This document shows, in pieces, positions 17,387 through 30,480 of a stretch of DNA of 64,000 bases (position 1 is the stretch's first letter; each line of letters begins with the position of its first letter). The notes beneath the pieces were generated by a model that saw only the letters and a list, made by a program, of their open reading frames with translations, was not told where the DNA came from and made no database searches. The position numbers and the translations under genes were made by a program. The stretch comes from Aeoliella straminimaris (GTDB taxonomy: Bacteria; Planctomycetota; Planctomycetia; Pirellulales; Lacipirellulaceae): assembly GCF_024054565.1 (NCBI RefSeq), contig NZ_JAMXLR010000038.1, positions 1-64,000 on the forward strand. Reading direction: 5' to 3'.

Positions 17387-19182
17387 ACGATTCAAGCACA
17401 CCTTCCGACTTCGATCAACTACTCGAGCGTTTGGGCGACGAGCACCTCTCGAAAGAGGAGTTCGAGCAACTCGAGCGGGAGATCGCATCGAGTCGAGAAA
17501 ACCGGCGAGCCTATATCAAGATGTCTTGGCTATGCGGTGATTTGACCTGGCTGTTTCGCGATCAAAGCGAGGAAGCCTGTCCAATTGCCATTCCAGCCGC
17601 GCCGGGTGCCCCAACCGCTTCGCCGAAAGTCGCCGGCCACCGGAGTCTGTGGGGCAATCCCTTTCTGAGTGCTGCGGCATCCGCCATTGCGGCTTCCCTG
17701 CTGCTGTATTTGGGGGGCTTCCTGCAGTTTACCTCGCCCCAACCCAGCGCAGACCAAGTGGCGATTGCCGAGGAAGACAGCCAACCGTCAGTTGCCGAGA
17801 AAGCGAACCAAGGGGCACTTGTCGAGGAAAGTCCCGGTGATTGGGAGGCGTCCCCCGAGGTCGCTGCCACGCTGACTGGCTTGGACGATTGCCGGTGGGA
17901 ACCTGGCTCGGCAGCACCAACCTACGGCGAGCCATTGCTGCCTGGCAGGACGCTAAAGCTGGCAGAAGGCCGGGCAAAACTGACCTTCGAAAGCGGGGCG
18001 CAGCTGATCCTGCAGGGTCCAACCGAATTCGAGGTCGTATCCTCCATGGATGGGTCGCTGCCCTTTGGCAAGCTGAGAGCGTTGTGCCCCGTGCAGGCTC
18101 ACGGTTTCAAGATCGCCACGCCCACGGCGCAGGTCGTCGATCTCGGGACTGAATTTGGCATGCAGGTGGACGGGTTAGGGGAAACGGAAGTGCACGTTTT
18201 CGCGGGCGAAGTACTCACTTGGCCTGTTGATGCGAAGGGGAAGATCGCAGAGCACGCGTTGTCGTTGGTGAAAGACAAAGCGGCTCTGTTTAAGAAGGGC
18301 ATTGCCGTCGAGCACGTTTCTGCCAAGGCAGACCTATTTGTCCGAGACATCGCGGCTCATCTCGATTCCAAGAGTTTGCCTCCCTTGCCGGTGCATCGCC
18401 GTCTGCAGCTCTGGCTGGCGGCGGACGTGCTGGCCAAGCGAGACGACGCAGATCGAGTCATTGCGTGGCGGGACATCCTCGTCGGAGATAATCAGTCTGA
18501 TGAAGACGCCTGGCAGCACGACGAGGATGCCCGCCCGCTGTGGATCGAGGATGCCATCGGTGGGAAGCCAGCGTTGCGATTCGACGGCATGAATAGCCAC
18601 ATGTGCACCACCCCGTTCCTGACCACCCCGTCGCAAACCGTGTTCATGGTGTTTCAACGGCATGACTTGCTCGCAGAACCCAAGAAGGCGGAGAAGCGAC
18701 AGCTGCTGAATTACAACGGCCCCCCCTACGATCTGCCAAAGACGATGCGGGCATTCCGCATTCTGCAGATCGACGACATGGAAGACGTCGGCAAGTATCG
18801 CGCGTACATCTACGCCGGTCTCGAGAAAGAGAAGATGTATGCCCAGTTGGGCGACGTGCGGATGAGAAAAGCGGCCCAGGTGAACGAGCCTGTCGTGTTG
18901 TCCTATCTGTACGATCCTGAGTCCAACCGTTCCGAGTTGTGGGCAAATAACGAAAGTCAGGGCTTCAGCAATGCACCAGCCGGCGAAGAGTTTACGTCGC
19001 GCAAGATCATTGGCCGGCATCCTTTGCACAAGACCTGCTTCCATGGCGATATCGCCGAACTGTTGATTTTCAACGAGGCTCTAACGCCCGAAGAAATCTC
19101 GCAAGTGAATGCTTATCTCGGGAAAAAATATTCCATTCCCACTTCATCTCCAGGCGAATCCGAAACGCAACCAGGCGATTGA
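17383..19182 (+). CDS. FecR-like anti-sigma/sensor protein with LamG-like domain
   Basis: 599 aa from a GTG start with a strong AGGAGG about 11 bases upstream and a 4-base overlap with the sigma stop; the frame is open 13 codons earlier, inside the sigma gene. Residues 1-60 are a helical cytoplasmic anti-sigma-like region, about 94-116 is a TM segment (LSAAASAIAASLLLYLGGFL), and about 165-320 is FecR-like (WEPGSAAPTYGE, ATPTAQVVDLGTEFGMQVD). About 345-595 is LamG-like (LQLWLAADVLAK, WRDILVGDN, FHGDIAELLIFNEALTPEEI). It has the same architecture as the protein at 13-1785. The outward LamG part is a plausible glycan sensor that releases sigma on binding; this mechanism is inferred, not visible. 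Confidence 0.82.
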   Translation: MNDSSTPSDFDQLLERLGDEHLSKEEFEQLEREIASSRENRRAYIKMSWLCGDLTWLFRDQSEEACPIAIPAAPGAPTASPKVAGHRSLWGNPFLSAAASAIAASLLLYLGGFLQFTSPQPSADQVAIAEEDSQPSVAEKANQGALVEESPGDWEASPEVAATLTGLDDCRWEPGSAAPTYGEPLLPGRTLKLAEGRAKLTFESGAQLILQGPTEFEVVSSMDGSLPFGKLRALCPVQAHGFKIATPTAQVVDLGTEFGMQVDGLGETEVHVFAGEVLTWPVDAKGKIAEHALSLVKDKAALFKKGIAVEHVSAKADLFVRDIAAHLDSKSLPPLPVHRRLQLWLAADVLAKRDDADRVIAWRDILVGDNQSDEDAWQHDEDARPLWIEDAIGGKPALRFDGMNSHMCTTPFLTTPSQTVFMVFQRHDLLAEPKKAEKRQLLNYNGPPYDLPKTMRAFRILQIDDMEDVGKYRAYIYAGLEKEKMYAQLGDVRMRKAAQVNEPVVLSYLYDPESNRSELWANNESQGFSNAPAGEEFTSRKIIGRHPLHKTCFHGDIAELLIFNEALTPEEISQVNAYLGKKYSIPTSSPGESETQPGD

Positions 19183-19222
19183 AGCCCAACAGACGCTTAT
19201 CGCTCAAGGAAGGATTTGTACC

Positions 19223-20251
19223 ATGCCGGTTACCGTGACTTCAGATAGAAATACGAACAGACTACGCGGCTTCACGCTCGTCGAACTGCTGGTGGTAATT
19301 GCCATTATCGGTATTCTCGTGGCGCTGCTGCTACCGGCGGTCCAAGCCGCCCGCGAGGCCGCTCGCCGGACGGACTGCACGAACCGCTTTCACCAGTTGG
19401 GCATCGCGTTGCACAACCACCACGACACCAAAGGCCGCTTCCCGGAAGGTGCTCGAGGTCGTGATGTGACCTCCAGCACCTTGGCCTATCCAACCAATTC
19501 GGGGTATCGACGAGTTGCTTTTGCCATTCACCTGTTTCCCTTCATGGAGGAGGGGGCTCGATACGACCAGTACAACTTTACGGATTACCACGCGATGGTA
19601 CGCGATCCAGACTCTCCGTTCGCTGTTCCCCAACCTGGGTTCATTTGTCCCAGTGACGAACCAGTGCGAACCACCAAGTGCGACGGAGGACTCGCTCGTG
19701 ACTACAAGGGGAACTACGGTGTGAACTGGGGCCCCTGGAGTTATGACTGCCAGGTAGTCGAGTACCGAGGTTCGCGGGGCGGCGTAGTTGCGTCGCGGGG
19801 TTGTCCCACCGATTCGAGCGAGGCCGTGAAGATGCACAATGCTCCCTTCCACCAGGAGTGGGGAGCAAAAATGCGAAACATCACCGACGGCACAAGCAAC
19901 ACGCTGGCGATGATGGAGATCGTTCAAATTGAAGAAGTGGGCAATAAATGCGATCGGCGGGGCCGCATCTGGAATGACGATTTCGCCTGTTACCAGATCA
20001 ACACTCGTGCCACTCCCAACAGTTCGGTCGCCGACGTCGGCATCTGCGACGCGGCCAACGAAATTCACCCCTGCCAGCAGATGAACAGTGCTCAAGAAGC
20101 TCGCTTGGTGGCCCGCAGCCGCCATCCTGGAGGGGTCGTCGTGATGCTGTGCGACGCATCGGTGCAGTTTGTTACGGATGATGTAGACCTCGTGACCTGG
20201 CAAGCATTCAGCACCATTGCCGGCGGCGAGTCGATCACCAGCCTGGACTGA
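19223..20251 (+). CDS. DUF1559 type II secretion-like pseudopilin
   Basis: 342 aa from the ATG at 19223, preceded by AAGGAAGG. The N-terminus shows a class III prepilin signal (RGFTLVELLVVIAIIGILV) with the planctomycete extension LLPAVQAAREAARR. A DUF1559 body follows (NRFHQLGIALHNHHDTKGRFPEG, DGTSNTLAMMEI) and the family's C-terminal H-x-G-G motif (HPGGVVVMLCDASVQFVTDDV). Cleavage after the Gly would need a prepilin peptidase from elsewhere. These proteins are greatly expanded in Planctomycetes and their exact role is unsettled; a surface pseudopilus or a substrate-capturing fibre has been proposed. It sits between the FecR protein and a lipoprotein, the same position as in the module at 38.5-42.1 kb. 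Confidence 0.9.
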   Translation: MPVTVTSDRNTNRLRGFTLVELLVVIAIIGILVALLLPAVQAAREAARRTDCTNRFHQLGIALHNHHDTKGRFPEGARGRDVTSSTLAYPTNSGYRRVAFAIHLFPFMEEGARYDQYNFTDYHAMVRDPDSPFAVPQPGFICPSDEPVRTTKCDGGLARDYKGNYGVNWGPWSYDCQVVEYRGSRGGVVASRGCPTDSSEAVKMHNAPFHQEWGAKMRNITDGTSNTLAMMEIVQIEEVGNKCDRRGRIWNDDFACYQINTRATPNSSVADVGICDAANEIHPCQQMNSAQEARLVARSRHPGGVVVMLCDASVQFVTDDVDLVTWQAFSTIAGGESITSLD

Positions 20252-20268
20252 GCGAGAGGACCCCAACG

Positions 20269-20688
20269 TTGAGTACACGAGTCATCTATTGCTGCGCATT
20301 GTCGCTCGCGCTGCTAGTTTGCGCAGGCTGCAATTCTCAATCAGGCCAAACGGTCGCGGGCACTATCACCTTGGACGGAGCCCCGCTTTCCCAAGGGCGG
20401 ATAACCTTGGTACCGCTGGATAAGGGGCCATCCGGGGGCGGGGCGGTCGTCGATGGAGAATACTCCCTGCAACTCAACCTGGATTCACTACCTGCGCGCT
20501 ACTCGGTGCAAATCTCTTCGATTCAGCCGACCGGGAAGATGATCAAGCATCCTGATGGACCCGGCGGAGAGTTGGAAGAGACGCGGGAGGTAATTCCTAG
20601 CCGTTACAACTCTGCTTCGGAACTGACGATCGAACTGACCACCGATCAATCAGAGCCCTTTGACTTTAATCTTGTGACTTCGAATTGA
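20269..20688 (+). CDS. Small carboxypeptidase-regulatory-like lipoprotein
   Basis: A 139-aa lipoprotein beginning at TTG (20269) with GAGAGGA upstream. The signal peptide VIYCCALSLALLVCAGC ends in a lipidation Cys (AGC; position -3 is Cys, slightly atypical). The body has the transthyretin-like pattern found in planctomycete lipoproteins: VAGTITLDGAPLSQGRITLVP, DGEYSLQLN, YSVQIS, IPSRYNSASELTIEL, FDFNL. It follows the DUF1559 gene by 17 bases and its stop abuts the sulfatase gene. The same family follows DUF1559 at 38541-38993. Probably an envelope accessory protein of the pseudopilin; the precise role is unknown. Confidence 0.78.
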   Translation: MSTRVIYCCALSLALLVCAGCNSQSGQTVAGTITLDGAPLSQGRITLVPLDKGPSGGGAVVDGEYSLQLNLDSLPARYSVQISSIQPTGKMIKHPDGPGGELEETREVIPSRYNSASELTIELTTDQSEPFDFNLVTSN

Positions 20689-20702
20689 TCGGAAACCTCC
20701 CC

Positions 20703-22136
20703 GTGAGAGATGTCTTACCTTCCAGTCTTATTGCACTGGGACTCGTGGCGTGGCTCGTATTTGGCGCGACTTCGGCCGGCGCGGATCCGACGCAGCCCCC
20801 CAACATTGTGTTGATCCTTGCCGACGACTTGGGCTACGGCGATCTGAGTTGCCTGGGGCAAAAGAATTTCGAGACGCCCCACCTCGATCGGATGGCGGCG
20901 GAAGGGATGTTGCTTACCAATCATTACGCGGGCAGCACGGTGTGCGCCCCTTCGCGGGCTTGCTTGATGACTGGTCAACACACGGGCCACGTATTCCAAC
21001 GCTACAACGGCTCGGTCCAGTTTCGCGAGGACCCGCAAGACATCACGGTCGCGACATTGCTGGCCAACGCTGGGTACCATACCGCCCTAATTGGCAAGAG
21101 CGGCCTCTCATGCAATAGCAAGGATGGTGGTTTGCCCAACCGCAAGGGGTTCGAGTACTTTTACGGCTTCGTCAGCCACACCGCGGCGCACCGCTACTAC
21201 CCACCCTTCTTGTGGAACAACGGAGAGAAGGTAACGTTCGACCAAAATTTCGGAAAGGAAGGCACGCACTACAGTGGCGATATATTCCTCGAGAAAACTT
21301 TGGAGTATCTGGAGATCCACCAGGAGGGACCGTTCTTTCTGCACCTCTCTCTCCAGCAACCGCATGCAGATTTAAATGTCCCGGAGAAGTGGAAGAAGCC
21401 TTTCATCGGGAAGTTTGATGAGGTTCCCTACGCCGGCGCCTATTATCGAGGCGATCCACATCCGAAGGCGACGTTTGCCGGCATGGTCACCTACCTCGAC
21501 GATTCCGTCGGGCAGGTGTTGGCTAAGCTCCAGGAACTCGGCATTGCCGAAAACACGCTGGTCATTTTTAGCAGCGACAACGGCGCCATGTCCGAGGGCG
21601 GGTGGAGTCGCGAATACTTCAACAGCAGCGGGCCATATCGCGGTGGCAAGCGCGACCTGTACGAAGGAGGCATCCGGGTGCCGACGATCGCCTGGTGGCC
21701 TGGAGCCATCGCGGCTGGCAGCAAGTCCGATCACATATCAGCAGCGTGGGATTTTCTCCCCACGGCATGCGAATTGGCCGGAATGGGCGCGCCATCTGAC
21801 ATCGATGGCATTAGTTTCGCGCCGACCTTGCTTGCTCGCGGCAAACAACGGAAGCACGACTACCTGTACTGGGAGTTCTACGAGCAAGGCGGCAAACAAG
21901 CCGTTCGACGTGGCGACTGGAAGGGTGTCCGGCTGAAGGTAAGTGACACGCCTGTTTTCGAATTGTACAACCTGGCCTTCGATCCGGGCGAGCAGCACGA
22001 CCTGGCTGAGGAGCATCCTGAAATCGTCGCCGAACTGCTGGAATCCATGCAGCAAGCCCATGAAGAGTCGGACGTTGTGCGGCTTACCAAACAGGAGAAG
22101 GCGGCTCAGGCGACACCCGTAGGTGGTAACCGTTGA
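20703..22136 (+). CDS. Secreted Cys-type sulfatase (arylsulfatase family, S1)
   Basis: About 477 aa from a GTG at 20703 with GGAA upstream; an in-frame TTG at 20685 overlapping the lipoprotein stop is the alternative. The signal peptide is hydrophobic and ends near SAGA. The sulfatase fold is clear: NIVLILADDLGYGDL (metal-binding Asp pair), CAPSR at about residue 81 (Cys converted to formylglycine by a maturase), GKSGL, LVIFSSDNGAMSEGG, KRDLYEGGIRVP and LYNLAFDPGEQHDL. It hydrolyses sulfate esters, presumably on polysaccharide fragments given the GH genes nearby. It has no dockerin or PEP-CTERM, unlike the next gene, so it is likely periplasmic or freely secreted. The subfamily and substrate position cannot be told. 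Confidence 0.9.
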   Translation: MRDVLPSSLIALGLVAWLVFGATSAGADPTQPPNIVLILADDLGYGDLSCLGQKNFETPHLDRMAAEGMLLTNHYAGSTVCAPSRACLMTGQHTGHVFQRYNGSVQFREDPQDITVATLLANAGYHTALIGKSGLSCNSKDGGLPNRKGFEYFYGFVSHTAAHRYYPPFLWNNGEKVTFDQNFGKEGTHYSGDIFLEKTLEYLEIHQEGPFFLHLSLQQPHADLNVPEKWKKPFIGKFDEVPYAGAYYRGDPHPKATFAGMVTYLDDSVGQVLAKLQELGIAENTLVIFSSDNGAMSEGGWSREYFNSSGPYRGGKRDLYEGGIRVPTIAWWPGAIAAGSKSDHISAAWDFLPTACELAGMGAPSDIDGISFAPTLLARGKQRKHDYLYWEFYEQGGKQAVRRGDWKGVRLKVSDTPVFELYNLAFDPGEQHDLAEEHPEIVAELLESMQQAHEESDVVRLTKQEKAAQATPVGGNR

Positions 22137-22187
22137 TAGGCAGCTTCTGTGTGGCAACAACCACAGCAACGGCATCGACATCACACC

Positions 22188-24764
22188 ATGAAACTTGCAA
22201 TTCAATTTGGCTGCGCTGTCACGGCGCTGGTGAGCTTCGCCTACCCGGAGTTCGCAAGCAGTCAAGCTCCCAACATCGTCCACATTTTTGCCGACGATCT
22301 GGGGTACGGCAGCGTGGGCTTTAATGGCCAATCGCAGATCCAGACCCCCAACCTCGACGCACTAGCCATCCAGGGGATGCGGTTCACCAACTCGTACGCG
22401 GCCACCGTTTGCGGCCCCAGCCGCGCGATGCTCTATTCGGGCTTTCACAATGGACACACCTTGGTGGATAGCAACGCCAATCTCAATGGCGATGTCTTTC
22501 GTTCCGAAGGGCAAATGGTGGGCGACTATCTGCAGTCTGCAGGTTACAGTACGGCCGTGTTCGGCAAGTGGGGTTTCGGCGGTACCGGCAGTGGCGGCGA
22601 CGGCCTTAAGCCGAATCCAGTTGTAGACGGTCCAAATTCCATTCCCACGGCGCAAGGCTTCCAGTCATTCTACGGCTATCTCGACCACGCTCGAGCCCAC
22701 TCGTACCGAGTTGACTCGTTATGGACGACCGAAGAGCCTGCCGATGACGACCTGGACGGTATCGATGAGGTAGGCGAGAAGTATCAGGCCAACGCCGACC
22801 ATGGCCTGTGGCTCGAGAAAACCGGCAACAACAGTTCGAACCTGAACGTGAACTACTCGGCTGATCTGGTCACCCAGAAGAGCCTCGAGTACATCGAATC
22901 GCATGCCGGCAGCGGCCAGCCATTCTATCTGCAGTACGCTTCGACTATTCCCCATTTCGACATCGACGCGCTACGTAACTACCCCGGTTGGTTTGATGCC
23001 TACAACGGCGTTCCCGGTGCGGCGTCCTGGAACGACGATCAAAAAGCGTATGCGGCTATGATTACCAGGCTGGACGATGCCGTGGGGCAGCTAGTAGCAA
23101 AACTCGACGACCCCGATGGGGATGGCAACAACTCAGATAGCGTACTGGAAAACACGCTCATCCTGTTCTCCAGCGATAACGGGCCCACCGCCGAGGACGG
23201 CTCTCCCATCAATTTCTTCGATGCCGCGGGGGGCAAGCGGGGCGGCAAACGCGACCTGTGGGATGGCGGCATCAATACTCCCTCCTTTGCCTACTGGAAG
23301 GGAACGATTGGTCCTGGCCAGGTGAGTGAACGTTACACCGACCTACCCGACTTCATGCCCACGGCCCTGGAACTGGCCGGCACACGGGGGCCGGTGGGCC
23401 TGGACGGTGTTTCGCTGTTGCATGAATTGACTGGACAAGGAATTGACCGGGCAAAAGACTACATCATTCAAGAGCACCACGAAGGTAGTGGGCCCGACCC
23501 GGATGGCAAGAGTGGCCGCTGGGCGATTATCAAGGACGACTTCAAACTCATCAAGTACAGCGATGGGACGCTGCGGTTGTACAACCTGGAAACGGACCCC
23601 GACGAGAATAACGAACTCAGTCTGCAGGACTCTGCGAATCTGACTTTAGTCTCCAAACTGCAGGCCATCGCCCTGGCCGAGGGAGTGGAACAGAGCGATT
23701 CCTACAGCGTTAAGTTTCACAACTGGCAGGGCGCCGATGGCGGCCGTGTCGCCGACGCCGGCAACTGGACAGGAACCGATGCCCCAGCCGAATATTGGTC
23801 CGCGCTGCTGGCCAACACTGCCGGCACCGCCCATACCGCGATCGTCGACGAAAACGTGACCACCCTCGGCTTCGAGGTCCGTGGCAATGGAGGACGGGCC
23901 TCTCAGACGGTTACTGTCGAAGCGGGAAGTGTTCTCGAGGGACGCAATGAAGTGCGAATTAGCGCGTACGGCGTCCTTGAACTGCAGCAAGCGACACTTC
24001 GTTCGGTCCGTTGGGTTGACGTATTGGAGAATGGTCAACTCTCTGGCGATGGTCAGGTAGATGCCGACCTGTACAACGCAGGCAAGGTAGAGATTCACTC
24101 GGCCACTGGCGGTACCAGCCTCCTCAGAATCGATGGGCGTTTCCAGCAACTGGCGACGGGCTTGCTCGAAGTGAACGTAGGTGGCACGACCGGCGGGACG
24201 CAGTTCGACCAGCTCGAAGTCCAGGGCAACGCCTCGCTCGCAGGTACGCTCGATGCCCAGTTGGTTGCCGGGTTTATACCGCAGGAGGGCGACTTTTTTC
24301 CGCTGTTGAGGGCCGACTCCCTGACGGGACAATTCGATACGGTGTTGTTGCCAGCCGTTTCCGGCGTGGAATTGACCGTGCAATACACCAACTCGTTGGT
24401 ACTGCTGGTGGCTGGCGACCTTGAACTCAAGGATGGCGACATTAACCTCGATGGACAGCTCGATCAGTTGGACGTCAACGCATTTGTCGAGGGCTGGCTC
24501 TACCATCAACCAGTGCCAGATGTCGTCTCCTACCAGAAAGGCGACCTGAACCTCGACGGCACGGTCGACCGACAAGACTGGCGTTTGTTGCGCGAGGCGT
24601 TCATCAACGCTGGCATGTCGGTTCCGCAGTTTGCCTACCAGGCTGTTCCAGAACCCGATGCTTGGATTGTAACGGTACTGGGCCTGTGTTGCATGGCGAC
24701 TGCCGTCCGTAGACAAAGTCAGTTCTTCCAACCTGGCCTGAAGCAACCGCGACGAGACGGCTGA
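22188..24764 (+). CDS. Sulfatase fused to beta-rich region, dockerin and PEP-CTERM
   Basis: 858 aa from the ATG at 22188, which starts the signal peptide; the frame is open 13 codons earlier. The sulfatase domain fills about 28-500: NIVHIFADDLGYGSVGF, CGPSR at 75-79 (formylglycine site), ILFSSDNGPTAEDG, KRDLWDGGINTP and LYNLETDPDENNEL. Then come a beta-rich region (GRASQTVTVEAGSVL, FDQLEVQGNASLAGTLD), dockerin EF-hands (GDINLDGQLDQLDVNAFVEG, GDLNLDGTVDRQDW) and VPEPDAWIVTVLGLCCMATA with a basic end. The exosortase tail suggests surface attachment, so this sulfatase may act outside on polymer while its neighbour acts inside on fragments; that division is inference. 4 bases separate it from the next gene. 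Confidence 0.88.
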   Translation: MKLAIQFGCAVTALVSFAYPEFASSQAPNIVHIFADDLGYGSVGFNGQSQIQTPNLDALAIQGMRFTNSYAATVCGPSRAMLYSGFHNGHTLVDSNANLNGDVFRSEGQMVGDYLQSAGYSTAVFGKWGFGGTGSGGDGLKPNPVVDGPNSIPTAQGFQSFYGYLDHARAHSYRVDSLWTTEEPADDDLDGIDEVGEKYQANADHGLWLEKTGNNSSNLNVNYSADLVTQKSLEYIESHAGSGQPFYLQYASTIPHFDIDALRNYPGWFDAYNGVPGAASWNDDQKAYAAMITRLDDAVGQLVAKLDDPDGDGNNSDSVLENTLILFSSDNGPTAEDGSPINFFDAAGGKRGGKRDLWDGGINTPSFAYWKGTIGPGQVSERYTDLPDFMPTALELAGTRGPVGLDGVSLLHELTGQGIDRAKDYIIQEHHEGSGPDPDGKSGRWAIIKDDFKLIKYSDGTLRLYNLETDPDENNELSLQDSANLTLVSKLQAIALAEGVEQSDSYSVKFHNWQGADGGRVADAGNWTGTDAPAEYWSALLANTAGTAHTAIVDENVTTLGFEVRGNGGRASQTVTVEAGSVLEGRNEVRISAYGVLELQQATLRSVRWVDVLENGQLSGDGQVDADLYNAGKVEIHSATGGTSLLRIDGRFQQLATGLLEVNVGGTTGGTQFDQLEVQGNASLAGTLDAQLVAGFIPQEGDFFPLLRADSLTGQFDTVLLPAVSGVELTVQYTNSLVLLVAGDLELKDGDINLDGQLDQLDVNAFVEGWLYHQPVPDVVSYQKGDLNLDGTVDRQDWRLLREAFINAGMSVPQFAYQAVPEPDAWIVTVLGLCCMATAVRRQSQFFQPGLKQPRRDG

Positions 24765-24768
24765 GACG

Positions 24769-26166
24769 TTGAAGACCAATCGAACACAATCTGACTACGG
24801 TCGCTGGTTATTTCCCACGCTAGGAACAGTTATTGCCATGCTGGGCGTCTCTCCGGTGCAGGGAGTTACGCTGACGTGGACCGGACTGGGAGACGGATCT
24901 AGCTTCACCGAGCTTGCCAATTGGTCGGGTTCTCCCACCGGAGGCTCAATCGATCCCGCAAATCTGGTCGACAATTACGTCATCAACTCCCCCGTCGACG
25001 TGCTCAGTACCTCTAATACCCTCGCTTTCCGCGCGGGAGGTGCTTTGCAGCAGAATGCCGGCACCCTGAACCTGCTGAACGGCAACGGGTTTGGCGTTCT
25101 GGAGTCGACCAATTCGTTCGGCTCGATGATCTTAGCTGGCAGCGAGGTCACTTCGCAGTACCTGGCGGAAATGAACGTCTCGTTGGGCGCTTCGGCGACC
25201 TTGAATCTGTTGGGCAGTGGTAACCCCGTAAATATCTCCACCATCAATTTCACGGATGTGACGGCCCAACTCCATTTTCTCGGTGAGTCGCCAACGGGTG
25301 TACTCAACGAGCACATCGGCAAGCTCACAGTGTTTGGAGAAGTGGCCGTCGAAGGAGTGAACCTTAGCGTGGTCAGCGACGGGGCGAGTGGAACCATTGT
25401 CTCTCCGATTCAGATCACAGAACCGGCTGTTGAACTGCTGGTCGACCGCGATACCGGATCGATGAAGCTGGCCAACCACACAGGCGGCACCGTCAGTTTC
25501 TTCCAGTATGATGTTTTCTCTCCTGCAGGTGGGCTGAACGCAACCGATTGGACTTCTATTGCTGGCAACTACGACGCGCCAACCAACGGTGGCGACGGAA
25601 GCGTGGATGCCGACGACGCCTGGTTACGGTTCAGTACTCCGGACAGTCGCACCGATCTGGGGGAAGGCACACTGGGAACCACCGCCCTGCCCCACAATGC
25701 ATCGATCGAGCTTGGCAGTGCATGGACTCCGAGTCCGTTTGAGGACCTCACAGCCACCCTGTCACCAGTCGACGGAACCGATCTGGCGGTCGACGTCATC
25801 TACTCGGGTACTCGAATCGACGCTCCCATCGAGCTGGGAGATTTGAACGCGGATGGGGCGATCTCGGCAACCGACTGGCCGCTGATGCGGGACAATTTGT
25901 TCAAAAGTGTCGCCGGAAGTCTGGCCGTGGACGCCCATGCGGCCGGCGATCTCGATGGCAGCGGCAAAGTCGATGAATTCGACCTGCTGCTTTTTGAGGA
26001 ACTGTACGATACCCAACTCGGCGCAGGGGCATTCTCCGCGATGCTGACCGAAGTGCCCGAACCACCAACATCGCTGGGGTTGTTGGCACTATTGTTGGGG
26101 GCAATTCGGCATATTCGGAGCTTGAACGCCCCCAAACGTTCGGCCATCTCTCCAAGCTCCGCATAG
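24769..26166 (+). CDS. PEP-CTERM protein with beta-strand region and dockerin
   Basis: 465 aa from a TTG start 4 bases after the sulfatase stop. The signal peptide runs to about SPVQGVTLTW. Residues 35-215 are beta-solenoid-like (WTGLGDGSSFTELANWSG, a common opening of such planctomycete proteins). About 220-345 is a domain beginning VELLVDRDTGSMKLAN that also occurs, with LAVEVNRQTGNITISN, in unit 1 of the 1294-aa ORF. Two dockerin-like EF-hands follow (GDLNADGAISATDWPLMRDN, GDLDGSGKVDEFDLLLFEE), then VPEPPTSLGLLALLLGAI and a basic end. No catalytic motif was recognised. It is probably a surface or binding protein of the sulfatase operon. Confidence 0.78.
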   Translation: MKTNRTQSDYGRWLFPTLGTVIAMLGVSPVQGVTLTWTGLGDGSSFTELANWSGSPTGGSIDPANLVDNYVINSPVDVLSTSNTLAFRAGGALQQNAGTLNLLNGNGFGVLESTNSFGSMILAGSEVTSQYLAEMNVSLGASATLNLLGSGNPVNISTINFTDVTAQLHFLGESPTGVLNEHIGKLTVFGEVAVEGVNLSVVSDGASGTIVSPIQITEPAVELLVDRDTGSMKLANHTGGTVSFFQYDVFSPAGGLNATDWTSIAGNYDAPTNGGDGSVDADDAWLRFSTPDSRTDLGEGTLGTTALPHNASIELGSAWTPSPFEDLTATLSPVDGTDLAVDVIYSGTRIDAPIELGDLNADGAISATDWPLMRDNLFKSVAGSLAVDAHAAGDLDGSGKVDEFDLLLFEELYDTQLGAGAFSAMLTEVPEPPTSLGLLALLLGAIRHIRSLNAPKRSAISPSSA

Positions 26167-26199
26167 AATAGAAGTCTCAGAGGTCGCTAACCCGACGGT

Positions 26200-26226
26200 A
26201 GGCCGCCCCACTGGAAGTGGTGGCCT
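26200..26226 (+). terminator. Stem-loop after the sulfatase/PEP-CTERM operon
   Basis: Outer stem AGGCC/GGCCT and inner stem CCACT/AGTGG close a 3-base loop, 34 bases after the stop. No T-run follows. It marks a likely operon end before the GH2 gene, which has its own 100-base leader. Confidence 0.4.
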
Positions 26227-26325
26227 CTTGGAGGGGATAATGGCAGCGAGCCCGCCTCTGTAGTTGAATCCAACTTAGAACGCTGAGCCGGCAACTCGAC
26301 TTTCACTGAATTAATCCCCCTTTGA

Positions 26326-30171
<3,846 letters not shown>

Positions 30172-30480
30172 CGCGTTCAGCTTGCACCGCGACGGTCACC
30201 TTCGTGCATCATGGGGGCACACATCGTGATGGTGTGCACTTGAACGTCTACCGGTACGCCACTCGCACGGATGTCGCCCTGTTGCTGGGCGAGTCGGAAT
30301 AATCGCTAGAGCCCGTGCGATGCCAACACGGCAAGGGAGCGACTCGGCAGTTGCTGCCTCGTCTCCCCCGTGGATAGGCCCTCCGCGGCCATGACGAAAG
30401 CTACCCTTGGAGAGGTGGTCGTATTCTGCTGTGTTCACGCGACTATTTGCCCAGCCCCCTCTCCGACAAGAGCTCTCTGC
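30172..30480 (+). other. Intergenic region before ABC transporter
   Basis: 309 bases. It contains a small hairpin GCACAC/GTGTGC with a 9-base loop at 30217-30237 that may end the GH2 transcript. The ABC ATPase frame is open back to 30370, but the ATG at 30481 aligns with the family's N-terminus. No other gene is seen. Confidence 0.45.
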
